Origin: Ficedula albicollis | Taxonomy: Eukaryota > Chordata > Aves > Passeriformes > Muscicapidae | Assembly: GCF_000247815.1 (NCBI RefSeq) | Contig: NC_021674.1 | Coordinates: forward strand, 31,149,969 to 31,213,968 | Direction: 5' to 3' | DNA: 64,000 nucleotides | Shown: positions 21,701 through 33,700 of the stretch, in pieces | Layout of the letters: the number at the start of each line of letters is the position of its first letter | Position numbering within the stretch: the stretch's first letter is position 1 | Notes under the pieces: generated by a model | What the model saw: the letters and a program-made list of their open reading frames with translations, nothing else | Database searches by the model: none | Told to the model about the DNA's origin: nothing | Made by a program: the position numbers and the translations under genes

Positions 21701-24700
21701 TCTTATCCCTTTACCCTGATCCTATCAATATTTTTCCTCTCTCCTCTGTTTGGGCACAACATCCATGTAAAGAACAGATGACTGACTCTACAGAAGAAAT
21801 TGGTTAGGTACAAGATACCCTCCAACAAGAGATTTAAAAAAATCCCTTAGAAGAAACAAATCCCATTTTCCTCAATTTTGATGTTTTTATATAAAACTAT
21901 CCAATCCTCTGGCACTAACAGATGTAAAGAACAGATGACTGACTCTACAGAAGAAATTGGTTAGGTACAAGATACCCTCCAACAAGAGATTTAAAAAAAT
22001 CCCTTAGAAGAAACAAATCCCATTTTCCTCAATTTTGATGTTTTTATGTAAAACTATCCAATCCTCTGGCACTGGTGGAGTACAGAGCTCAACAGGCAAC
22101 AGCAGGGGGATTGACTTCTCAGAAGGAAGTGCAGTCTGTTTTGTGGTCAAAATGCAAAGGTTCTGAGAGCATTCACCTGTCCAAGATGCAAGTTTACATG
22201 CAACAAAGCTTTTTAAATCTGTTGCAAACATGTAGTCGACCAGTGGGACGAAGGACTATGCTTCTGCCACTGTCAGAGGGTTTGTCTATTCTCAGCTGCC
22301 TGACATCACCACTGACGGGTTCCATCTCAAAATATGGAATTTAGGTGGGTTGTAGACAATAATATCATAGAATGGCTTGGGTTGGTAGGGATCTTAAATA
22401 TCCCTGACCCCACAATGTGTAAAGAATGAACTAGCACAGCCAGAGTTCCCTGTCCCCCACCCGCTCCCCAGTTTTTTTCCTCACACTGTTCCCCTGCTTG
22501 GCCCCTGTTCAGCACTAGAGCCCACACCAGTGGTGGCAGGTGATACATCAGTATTTCCCACAGGGCAATTCTATAAGCTCAGCAGGAAGATTTGAGGCAT
22601 ACACCCAAACAGATGAGCATTTCTGTACCCACACTATCCCACCCAGCCAAGCAGCACAACCTATTCAAGTTTTGGCTTAAAGGGGGAACTCACTAGTTTT
22701 GTGCAAAATTTGGACTGCACACTGAGCACAGAGGAGGAGAATGCCTCCTTCACCAGCAGATATCGAGCAGACTTTTCACGCATACTCATCCACCATACCA
22801 ACTTTTGATGCATTATTTTTAACACCATGTCAATGTGTCTGCAGATTGGGTCAATGAAGTCCTAAAGACCCAGTCATGTATGATCTGGCCTGCTCTCCCT
22901 CAAATAAAATTAAACACCAGTCTCCCAAGGCAATGGTGGCCAGGGCACCAGTGCAGTGAGAAAAGGATGTTGTAAAAAGAAAACAATCAGGGGTGCACCT
23001 CAACCCTCCCTGTGCTCCACATCTCTGTACTTGCCTTCCCTTCCCACAACCCCTACCTGCTCAGGCCCAGCGATGGCAGCAGCAAGACCATGAAGATGAG
23101 GAAGGTGTAACACTTGTGCATGGTTGTCCTATTCTCTCCAGACCTGAGGACAGAGAGGCTGTTAACCTTTCACCCCACCACCCACACAAGCTGTGCTCCC
23201 AATGGCTTCCCATCAGTAAGCACTTCCCAATGTCTAATCTAAATCCCACCCTGTCTGTTCCCAGTACATGAATACATTCCCTTTCCCTCTGGCACATTTG
23301 AAATCCATTATCAAGTCTCTTTCTTTCCCCTTGTCTCACAGGCTCTGCAATGAGTATCTGTTTCTTTCCCCTTGTCTCACAGGCTCTGCAATCATCTTCT
23401 CTGACCTGCAATCCCAAGAGCTGGTGACACCCTCCTCACCAGTCTCTGCAACACAGACCAGAAAACAAATTTACATTGTGTGTCCTGTGGGGAATGTGCT
23501 TCACAAGCAGCATGCTTCTAGTGCTCTGCACTTCAAGTGCCTTCCCTGTGGCCAGAAGCCAGAGCAGCTAAAATGATTTTCCCTTGGAACTGCTACATCT
23601 TACACATGGTACAGGCACACCACCCTTGCCTGCTCACCTGAGCTGAGACTTCCCTCTCTATTAGTGCCTTCCCTGTGGCCAGAAGCCAGAGCAGCTAAAA
23701 TGATTTTCCCTTGGAACTGCTACATCTTACACATGGTACATGCCTTCTCTGTGGCCAGAAGCCAGAGCAGCTAAAAAGATTTTTCCTTGGAACTGCTACA
23801 TCTTACACATGGTACAGGCACATCACCCTTGCCTGCTCACCTGAGCTGAGACTTCCCTCTCTATTAGCATTTCTCATAGTGACCAGCCCCAACTCCTCCC
23901 AGCTTTCCTCTTCTTGTAGACCTGTCAAGCTCTGCTCAGACAACCCAGCTGCACAACAGCAGCTACAGACTGGCAGAACATCTGTCCACAGCAGTCCCCA
24001 GGTGCCCAAGAGGTGCAATAAAACACCATGCTTGGAGTGGAAGACAGAAGCTCAAGCAGAAAGATCCAGCCTGTAGCTTATGTCAGTGAGAAGTGTCTAG
24101 TGGCCATCAGCTCACTGAGAAGGTAAGAACAGGTGCTGGCTGTCCTTACCTGGTCCAGTGTGCTTCGAAGAAGGCAGAGTAGTATACAATGGTGGGCAGA
24201 AGAGCAGAGAAGCACCACAGCAGCAGTGTGGGGAAGAACTGGGTGATGATTGGGTTCTGCAAGAAGCCAGAGAAGAAATTGCATGTTACATGGTGCACCA
24301 GTTCTTGTGCCAGCCACAGGTACAGTTGCCTTTGCTGATGCCAAGGCCCCAGCACTGTGACTGCCACTGCACCCTGTCCAGGCTCAGCACCTCCCTCATG
24401 GTCAGGCTGACAGGACCTGGGCAACAATGACAATCTCTCTCCCTAACCCTAGCCTTGCAGGGGATGTTGTGCCTTGGGGTGGTTCCTGTGTTACCCACCC
24501 TGCACCTGTCTCCAAAGTCCTTACATTGAGGTACTCCACGGGCTTGGTGACATTGAACTTGTCCATAGTGGTGATGATGATAGCAGGAGTGGTGAGAAAG
24601 AAGAGAAGGATGAAGAGGACCACATTAATCACAAAGCAGCGGATCCACCATATAAAGCCGCGGATGGAGAGGTGCTCCCTGGGATGGAGAAAGAGGGCAT

Positions 24701-27700
24701 CAGGATGGCTGCACACGATAGAATACCAGGTGTGGGGCTTTGCATGCACACCACAGCCCAGCCTGGTGAACAGCACTTGGCCCAAGGCCTTCCCCCTCCC
24801 AGTCAGATCAGACCTCTAGCTCAGCCAGGCTGGGCTTCAGCAAGTACAACTCACTCAGTTACCAGAGGAGCAGATGAAGAGGGAGAAAGGGAGGGTGCAC
24901 CCTTTTCCCACTGGAAGGGCCACCGAACCCTACAGAGCTGCTCACCAGTAGATGTTCTGTGGGTCAGGAGCATAACTGACAGTCCAGTTGGAGACATGGA
25001 GGGACTCACTGCAGGAGGAGGCTCTGGGCTCCCCACGACATGCACATCCCTGGCACTTACAAGCGTTGAAATCTTTGAGGATTCTGGACAAGAGAGAGAG
25101 GGATATGCTGACACAAAAGGCAGGCAGGCACAAGCTGAGGGGATGCCTTAGCTCTGCTGTTCTTCTGATTTAAGGCAAAGGCTGGGACAAGTCACCTTCT
25201 TGGGGAGGGCAGGACCATCTGCACTCACATGGCTGTGATGGTCTCATTGTGGAAGGTGACAAAGGCCATCCCCAGAGGCTTTTCATTAACCTTCTCCTTC
25301 TCCCGCTTGTAGTCATCTTTGAGCTTCTCCTCCAGCTTGGTGTAATACTCGATGGCCTCCACCTAAGCAGGACAGAGGTCAGAGGAGAGATTATCTGGGC
25401 ACAGGACACCCAACTGCTGCCCAACACCTCCAGCTCTCCCCTACCTCCTCACAGCCCCTGATGACACAGCAGCACAGGTGGCCACAGGGCTTGGGGTTAA
25501 TCATGGATGGGGTGTTGTCCTTGCTCTGCAGGTTGGTGAAGTAGATTCGTCCACGCTCAGCTTTCTTCCTGAAACACAAGAGTGGAAGAGAAGGAAGAAA
25601 GGAAAGAAAGAGGATGACTCATAAAAGCTCTGTGGCACCAGACTTGAGGGGGTATCAGCAGCACCACCCTGCCTTTTCTCCCAAAATTGAGGTTACCTCT
25701 CTGCATCGAGGAACATCAGCCGGGCAACATCATAGCAGGGACGGGCCTCCAGGACAGTGCAATTGGCATAGGCCTCCCTGTGGATGAGAAGCATCAGTTC
25801 ATCACAACTGGCACCAAAGGTACCCCTCAAACAAACTCCAAGTGTTCAGGACTTCTTTCTGGCCCTGAGAAGAGTGTCCTGGGCTGAATACAGTGATGCA
25901 TTCCAAGAGTTTGCAGGGGAGCCTGCAGGCTTTGTCCGTTACAGCAGACACAAAATACAGGGCAAATGCTACATCCTTTAGGCTTTGGCACAAGGAGCCT
26001 TTCTGGACTTTTGCTCTATAGCAGCTTGGAGCCTCTCTGACCCTGCACTTCCCTCTCTGCCTTCACAGACTTGTGGTCAGAACGAGGCAGAAGGGTTCCT
26101 GAAGGGTACAAAGCATTTCTTTTCTATCCATGGTGCTTCAAAACATGGCACTGACAGTGAGGTTTTGATAGAGGAGAAATTTAATTTTCTTGTTAAACAG
26201 ATATACTTTCTACAAGGACTGTAATCAGGGCAGCAGCACAATATCCCACAGTCACTCCTTGAGCAGCTCCTGCTTGTATCTAATCTGTGAACTTAACTAC
26301 AACTCAAGACATACCCTGTCCATTGCATACCACACTGACCCCTGATGGCTCTGCAAGAAATAACTGGGCCTATCCTAACAAAGGATACTTCAAATTCAAA
26401 TAAAAAGCAGAAAAAAAAAGTGAGAGGCCCAAAATAAAGGTATTCACTGCTTTTGCCTAGCTCTCTGCTCTCAATGTATTTTTGCCTTCTAGATAGCACC
26501 AGTACTACCCTAATAAAAACATCCGTATTACAGAGTGGTCTTTAGGGACACAGTGAGACTTACTCAAAATGCTTCTTGATCTTCTCTGGCTCAGCATATT
26601 TTGAGATCCCATTGATGAATAGAGTTCGCTTCACCTGGAAAGAAGAGAGAAAGGAGAGGACAAGTAGGTGTGGGTAGTGTAAAAGACCAGATTGCAGCAA
26701 GCCCCCCCTCCCAAGACCTGCGTCGGTGAAAAAGAGCAGCACCATCAATTCTAGCTACCAGGACTGGCCCCCTCTCCTGTGCTGCTGCTAGTTGCTGTCA
26801 TCCTGCACCTGGGTGTGCTGCAGATTGACAGGCTAGGGACTTACACTGTAGGTACCTGAACAGAAACACAGCTATCTTTCAGAAATGAAGAAGGCAAAAG
26901 CAGCTGGAACAACTCCTAAGGAAGAATGGGAGGAATAATCCTTCCACATGTTTACCCAGTGCAGGCCTCTCCTGTTTCCCCACAGGCAGTCATGGCTGCT
27001 GCTCTGGAGGTGATCTGCTTTTGGCCAGGCAGAATAAAAACATGACAGCACTAAATTGCTGTGGAAATTGAGGTGCTCAGCATTCACTCCAAGGCTACCT
27101 GACTTGACCACAGGGCATGGGAAAATGTGCCTGGGGGAGTGGCCAGATCCTGCTCACCAAGTCATCCTCCTTGTAGCGCATCTTGGAAGTGTGCCGGCGC
27201 ATGCTGTACACGGTCAGCAGCAGGTACAGGAAAGCAAAGGTGGTGTGCAGCCACAGCAGGTTATTTCTGTCACAAGGGAGACCACAAAGGTTAATGTAAG
27301 CTTGCCACTACAAGTGTGTGTATGGTTGAAGGCACTGGGTCATGAATGTATTCAGTATAGCACAGTAAAGCCCTACAAGCAAATTCCAGGAGCTCAGCCT
27401 GGAAATTGGAGCAGGGACAGTAGCCTCACAGCAAGGGCAGAAATACAACCTTAAAGGAGATGAGGCTCTGCAGCAAGTGAATATGTACAAAACACCCCTC
27501 AAGGGCCTCAGTTACACATCCCACCCCTGCCCACACATACCCAGACTTCAGGTTAGCGATAGTTGTCCTCCCAAAGCTGTAGGCATTGTTTTCTAGAGAG
27601 AAAGAGGCAGACACGAACATGTTCAGTTATTCTGAGTGGGACAGAGCACCACTAGAGCTACAGCAAGAGTATCACCTGCAGAATACCTAAAATCCCAAGT

Positions 27701-30700
27701 TACACAGGATGACCCTGTGGATGCACTACAGTCGAAGTGAGACAGCAGTTAGAGTTGTCTGTGCCAGTCCTGTCCTGCCCTCCACTGCTACCCAGTGGTC
27801 TGGAACATGGTGTTGAAAGCAGATGCCCCAGCCCAGCCAAAGCCTCCTTGTTCTCACCTAGCAGGTCCCCTGAGAAGTTGACAGGTAGCACAATGCCCAC
27901 GGAAAGCACACCCACGACCACCAGCAGCCCAATGATGTGCCTCTGGAAGGACAGGTAGTGCACTGCATCAACCCCGCATTTGTCCCGGATCTCATCATCC
28001 CTGCCAGGGAGAGAAAAGCTGTCAGGCAATTTTCTGCATTTCATTAAGTGCTGGGGAAAAGTACAGGGTAGCAGCTGCTCTCCTGATCTGAGTACACACA
28101 GCACCCCTTGTTCCGGCCTACAGAGCTGTAGCCAGACTCTGGGTTTGGGAGCCCAGCACTCAGCCTTGAAGCAGCCTGGGCAGAAACCTGCCTGTGCAAT
28201 AATCACCCAGTCCTGCTCCCCACAGCCCTGCTCTCTGTCCAGGAGAGGCAACTGGACACATTTTATACCCTTCAGATGGGCCTTGCCTTCCCTACTAAGA
28301 CACAGATGCTGATGCTATCCCAGGGCATTGTGAATAGAAGTGCCTGGGAGTCTACTCCTGTGTATCATCAGGTTGATGGCATCTCCCTGCATGTTCCAGT
28401 GCTCTCCTCATAGCCATCCCTGAGACAGCAGCTCCCCTAGCAAGTGTCAGGGAGATGAGTATCCTTGCAGAGCAATGGACAGTGTTTCTGAGATGGGACT
28501 GAGGTGGGGCAGCCATGGGCCTGGGTTCTCTGGTCTGTCACAGATTCACTTTGTGACCTTACTTTCCTTCCCCATGTGAGTTCCCCATACAGGTCCTGGG
28601 GCACTTACTTTATCCTGAAGATGGCTGTCAGCCAGGAGCAGAAACCCTGTGCAAAAAGAAAACAGGACTGTTTTGTAACACATCGTGTTGCTTTATCCCA
28701 GCTCCCTCCTTCAAAGGTCCCAGTGACCAGACTGGTGGCCTTGCATGTCCACATACTCGACTTGGGAGGGGACAGATCACAAACACCCAGATATGCAGAG
28801 CCACAGGTGAAGGAGGTGGCAGTGCTACTCCATGGAGCACAACACAGGTTGGACTTTGCTGTGTGGCTCTCCCCTACTACCTGGCAGCTCAACCTCCAGG
28901 CAACCCATGGGCTCCTGACTAATATGGAAGCTCTTCAAAGCCATGTCAGACTCAGAAAAGTCAGCATACAGGTACTTCAGCCATCATGCTGGACAAGAGA
29001 AGCTCTGTAAGGACTGGGAAGGTAGGCTGGGGCAAAGCAATGCTCCTCAAAGGACATCTGGGGGAGATTCACCCCCCATCCATCACATCCATTATCCTCC
29101 CCTTCAATGAGGAAAAAGCCAGTAGAAGTAGACCGCAGTGTGAGGAAGAGCTGGCAAGTAAGCATTGTTTGTAATGAGATTATAGGCTGGACAGATGTCT
29201 GTTAAGTCACAGGGATGAGCCTACTTATTTAAGCACGTGTCTAAGAGCTGCATAGTGCCTTGAGCTCTACACTCACACACTACAAGATGTGGGACTTAAA
29301 GCCCAGGAACAGGCACAAGTGTTTCTTCTGAAGAGCCCTGGGCTCAGCCGAGCTGTGGGTTCCTGGCCCCGCAAAGTGTCTGACTCTTGTGGCTACTCAC
29401 GTTGTCCCTCTGGTCGAAGTCCACAGAGCTGGAGACGGAGGTGAGGCGCTCGTAGCGGTCATGGTTGTCAGAATGCAGGGCGGAGGCTACGCTAAAATGA
29501 CAAGTGGGAGGTGAGGGAGAAAGTTAGAAGATGCAAAGAGGCAGCCTGGCCAGGAACCAAGAGCACCCAGGAGACGAGAGGTTAATTCAGGTCAGTTTGC
29601 ACCCAGTGAGATGGAGAGAGGTAAGATCAGAGATAGCAGTAAAGAGAGAACCCTCCTCAGATGGCATGCTGAGCCTGGCAAAGCCCATGGGCTTAGCCCA
29701 TGGATGTTACTTGTTTGGCACCTTCTGAAAGGCACCCAGTACTGTTGTGGCAGTCCCTGCAAGCAGAGGCTGCCACACAGGAGAGATAAAGTCTGTTTAG
29801 CACAGGGTTTAGACAGCAGAAAGGAAGTGAGAACTGGAGGCTGCCACAGCCCCTCTGGCTCTGGCAGAGCTGGAGAGGTGCTGGGAGCAGTTCCTGTCCT
29901 GGAGGACCTCACTCATCTTCAGGAAGAGGAAGGAAGGAGCCTGGTGGGCTGCATCCTGCTACACCAGTCCTCCCCACCCCTAGTGCTTCAATGCAGGAGG
30001 AAGAATGCAGCTGCCTGGAGCCAGGCTCAGTGCAACCTGCCTCCCAGCCTCAGCTGAGCCTCCAACCTGGAAATCCCTTGAGCAGGAGCAGGGCAGACAG
30101 CTAAAACTGAATGTCCCCATGCTAAAGGACAGGAAAGCAAAAGGGGTGAATATCACAAAACCACTTTACTCCAGCCAGAGGCAGGGACCTAGAGGAAGAA
30201 CCTGCAGCAGAAGCATCCAAGGCTGACAACAGCGCCCACTACAGAGGCAGAGGGCAGCTGGAAAAGGAGGCAAGAAAATGGTCCAGAGATCTAAATTAAA
30301 CAGCACTTGCAAGGTGACAACAGCAGGCTGGGATCTCGGAGATGCAAGAAGAAAGATGACTGATCTGAAGGCTAGAAACAAAGGAAAAAAACCAAATGAA
30401 AATATAGTCTCCCTTTAGTCAGTACAGGCTCAAGGAGAGTAAGAAGGCAAGAACACAGACAAACAGCTGCTGAGAGAAGTGCAAGAGAGGAAGTGGATGA
30501 CACTATGGGAAGGAGAACAAGCAGAGATCCTCATGAACATTCTGAAGGAAAGTGAATGAGACACGTGTCCTCTCTCAGAGCAGAGTAGCACCTGCTGAGT
30601 CCCCAGTTCCTGGCTGGAAGTAACAGAAAAAGGGTAAAGGAGATTAGCTGAAGGTCAGGGGACCATAGCAGTGCCAATCAGACAGTGCTGTGCAGCCTTG

Positions 30701-33700
30701 CCGTTGCCCAACACCCTGCTCTGCTGGAGGGAGAGAGAGCTTCAACCCAGCTCTCACACCTTCAGCTATTTATAATCACAGAAGCCTTGCAGCTGGGCAC
30801 AGGGAGTGAGAGCAAATTTCTGCTGAAGAGAAATTTCTGCCCTGAGAAAAGCCCAGCATGATGACACCATGAGTTTTTGGATAACCAGGATAACAGCTCT
30901 GTGCAGGGGGATGCAGTGACAATAATCAGGATGACCTGAAGTGTTTAGAAGACAGAGGATGCAAAACCTTGCCAAAGACAGAAAGTTGAATAGGGAGCTC
31001 CAACAGCACCTGCACTTGGATAGAGATTTTTTTAATGCAAAGCACTATGGAAAAGACGAAAGCAGTGTAAGTGGGTGAAAGCAAGACTGCCTAAATCACA
31101 AGATTAAGGTGGGATCTTCCACGATGCAGGTTTGGTGCAGGCCTTGCCAGGGAAGGAGAAGGACAGAGTCTGAGGCACAGCTAGCCTCATGCCAAAGGAA
31201 TCACAGGCTCCAAGAGGGCAGGCCAGGCATGCCATGGAAGGGCTTGCTGGGGTGCAAAGCTGGAGGTGACTGCACAGGTGACAAAGCCCCACAGGGCTCT
31301 GTGATCACTTCCCTCATACACAGAGGTGCAAGTGGGTTGCTATGACCTCCCAGTGCAGACTGAGTTGCCAAATAAGATTGTCGATGGCTACTGCAAGCTC
31401 TGACAAGTCACAGGACAAGGGCACTTGCTGGTTGTCAGGGAAAGGGAACACATCAGAGGAGGATGCCCTCTCCTGCAAAGACCAATGTTGTACATTCAGG
31501 GCCTGAGAGCACCAGGTGACATATACATGTTCCTAACCCACCACCTGTCACTGCACTCCCCAGCAGAGAACAGCTGGGATGGGAATGTGCCATTAGCCTT
31601 GAAGGAGCACAGACAGAGTGAGACTTCCTCACTGAGTTCTGCAGGTTTTTGGAGGCTTCTGGCTGCTAACACTGTCCCAGCACATGCAGTAGCTTCAGTG
31701 GTGGTATGTGTGGAGCAGATGGCTCCAGCAAGCTCAAATGAAAAACAGGAGCAGGAAGAAGTGGCCCCCTGGAGAGAGACCAGCATTTGAGAGGATAAAT
31801 GAAGCTGCCCCCTGAAAAATCCTCATAGCATAATGGCTCTACTACCTCAGCCTTACTCCCCCTCCAAGATGTCAGCAGTGAAAAGTTGCCACACACCTGA
31901 AGCAGGGCCAACCACTAGTGAAGCAATCAAGCATGAGCAAGGGGTCCCCTCTGTGCCATGTACCACAGCAACCACCACTTCTAACAACTCTGACTGCTCT
32001 GCTCCTGAGGGCAAGGATCAGCTGTGAAAACAGGCATGTTCTTGTACCTCCTTTAAGGCAGTAGCAGGGCTCTGCTTTGCCAGTGGGAAAAGGAGGCTGC
32101 AGCTTGCTGCCCTGGTCTCAGACACAAATCAGTGTGGCTGGAGTGACCACGGCAGGCTGTGCATTGCCGCTGTGATCGTTCCCTCTGCAGCACATACCCA
32201 GCAAGGCATACGCAATGGTCTTTTCTCAGGCATAAAAGCAGCAAGAAAGAGGTAAGAACATGGAGGACAGTCCATGGTAGGGCTTAATGGGTACCACCAG
32301 GCCAAGGTGACAAAGGATGCTTTCAGCAGCACTGAGGCAAAAGGTTTCTTCCACAGGGGAAGAAAGAAAATCAAGAGTACTACCTTGCTGGGTGTGGGTT
32401 TAGGTAGCAAGGGACAAGGGCCAAAGGTTGCCCTGGTCCCAGCAGCCTCATGGGATAAAAAGGAAAGACAGTACTCCTGCCAGATCCTCTTTGTGCATCT
32501 GCCTACCTTTGCAGATGGAGAGGGAACAGCTCTTGTGGCAACCTGGAACAAGAAGGACCAGGAAAAGTAGCCTCTCCTGCACCTGGGTGACCAAGTGTAC
32601 TGTGGGCTCAGGCAAGCAGGTTTGTTTACTTCCATCATAAGGCAGGATAGCTGGACACAAGCAGATAGAGCAGGGCATGTGATACACCACCCTCTGCTTT
32701 GGTCAGGACTGAAAGCTCCCTGGCACTACTGCTCTCAAGGAGCATTTAAGGGCTACTAGGGGAGAACCAGGGTGCATTCAGCTGTGGTAGTGGATGACAC
32801 AAAGGGGAGGGAAAGAAGAGCACAAATCCACCAAGAGACACAAATTCATGCCCAAACTCCCAGCCATTTAGATTAGTTCAGAAGCAAGACAGCTGCAAGA
32901 AAAAAGGAGAGAGAGGTTGTGAGCAAGAAAGAGACAAGAAATGAGACCCTAAAAAAACAACATACTATTCCCGCTCCTCTCTTTCCGTCTCCCAGCGTCG
33001 GCGCCTGGGGGCACAGAAACAGAAAGGGACAGGTTACAACTATGGGAGTAGGTGCTGAGTTCTCTTTTGCAGGGAACTGTGTATCCAACATGGCTCCTCA
33101 TCATCCTGAAGAAGAGAAACCTGCCAAGAAGACCTTTCTTTCAGAGCCCAGCAATGCCTCAAGTCACAGCAATCTGGAATACCCACTGGTCCAGGGGCAG
33201 AATGCTTTGCTGCCAGCTGAAGGGAAGTTGGCTTCACTGGGAAGGTGACCAGGCTCCATTCCATGGCCACTGCAAAGAGCTCCTGAGTGACAAGGTCAGG
33301 TAGGAGAGACCATAGGGACTGCCTGGCTGCCATCTGAGCTCCCCTTCCATATACCTCCCCTCTGGCAACAAACACATATGCATCCCCCTCCTGAAAAATC
33401 TCATCCCACCCTGCGGATGAGCCAAGCAGCATGGGCTTCTCCCTGCAACTGCAGTCCTGTTGATCCACAGCCACCCTGTCCCCCTCCCTGTGCTTACCAG
33501 CTCTCCCTCTCCAAACAGCTGGCACTCCTCTACAGCCACTGCTTGCACTCTCTTGCACCCAAGCTGCTCAAGCATTGCCTCAGAGAAAAATCCAGTTCTC
33601 TCTCCTCAGTAGAGGCCAAAGCTGTGCAGCCCCATGGCTTTCTGCCAGCACCCAGATCCAGACTGCTTAACCCCGCTGCCCTCTCCCCATTGAGGTCTCC

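Larger units (their letters stand above)
18773..24678 (-). other. TMEM63B: TMEM63B exons for the pore helices and C-terminal tail
   Basis: Exons 24525-24678, 24150-24256, 23057-23143, 21397-21462, 21099-21261, 20821-20926, 20518-20685, 20262-20377, 19977-20057 and 18773-18937. They carry the remaining membrane helices, including the pore-lining group, and an acidic cytosolic tail ending EIHQ. Sequence is conserved until about residue 755; the tail between HNYK and the conserved [16 protein letters not shown] end differs from mammals. Exon 20821-20926 includes the codon matching the human Q619 editing site. Confidence 0.94.
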
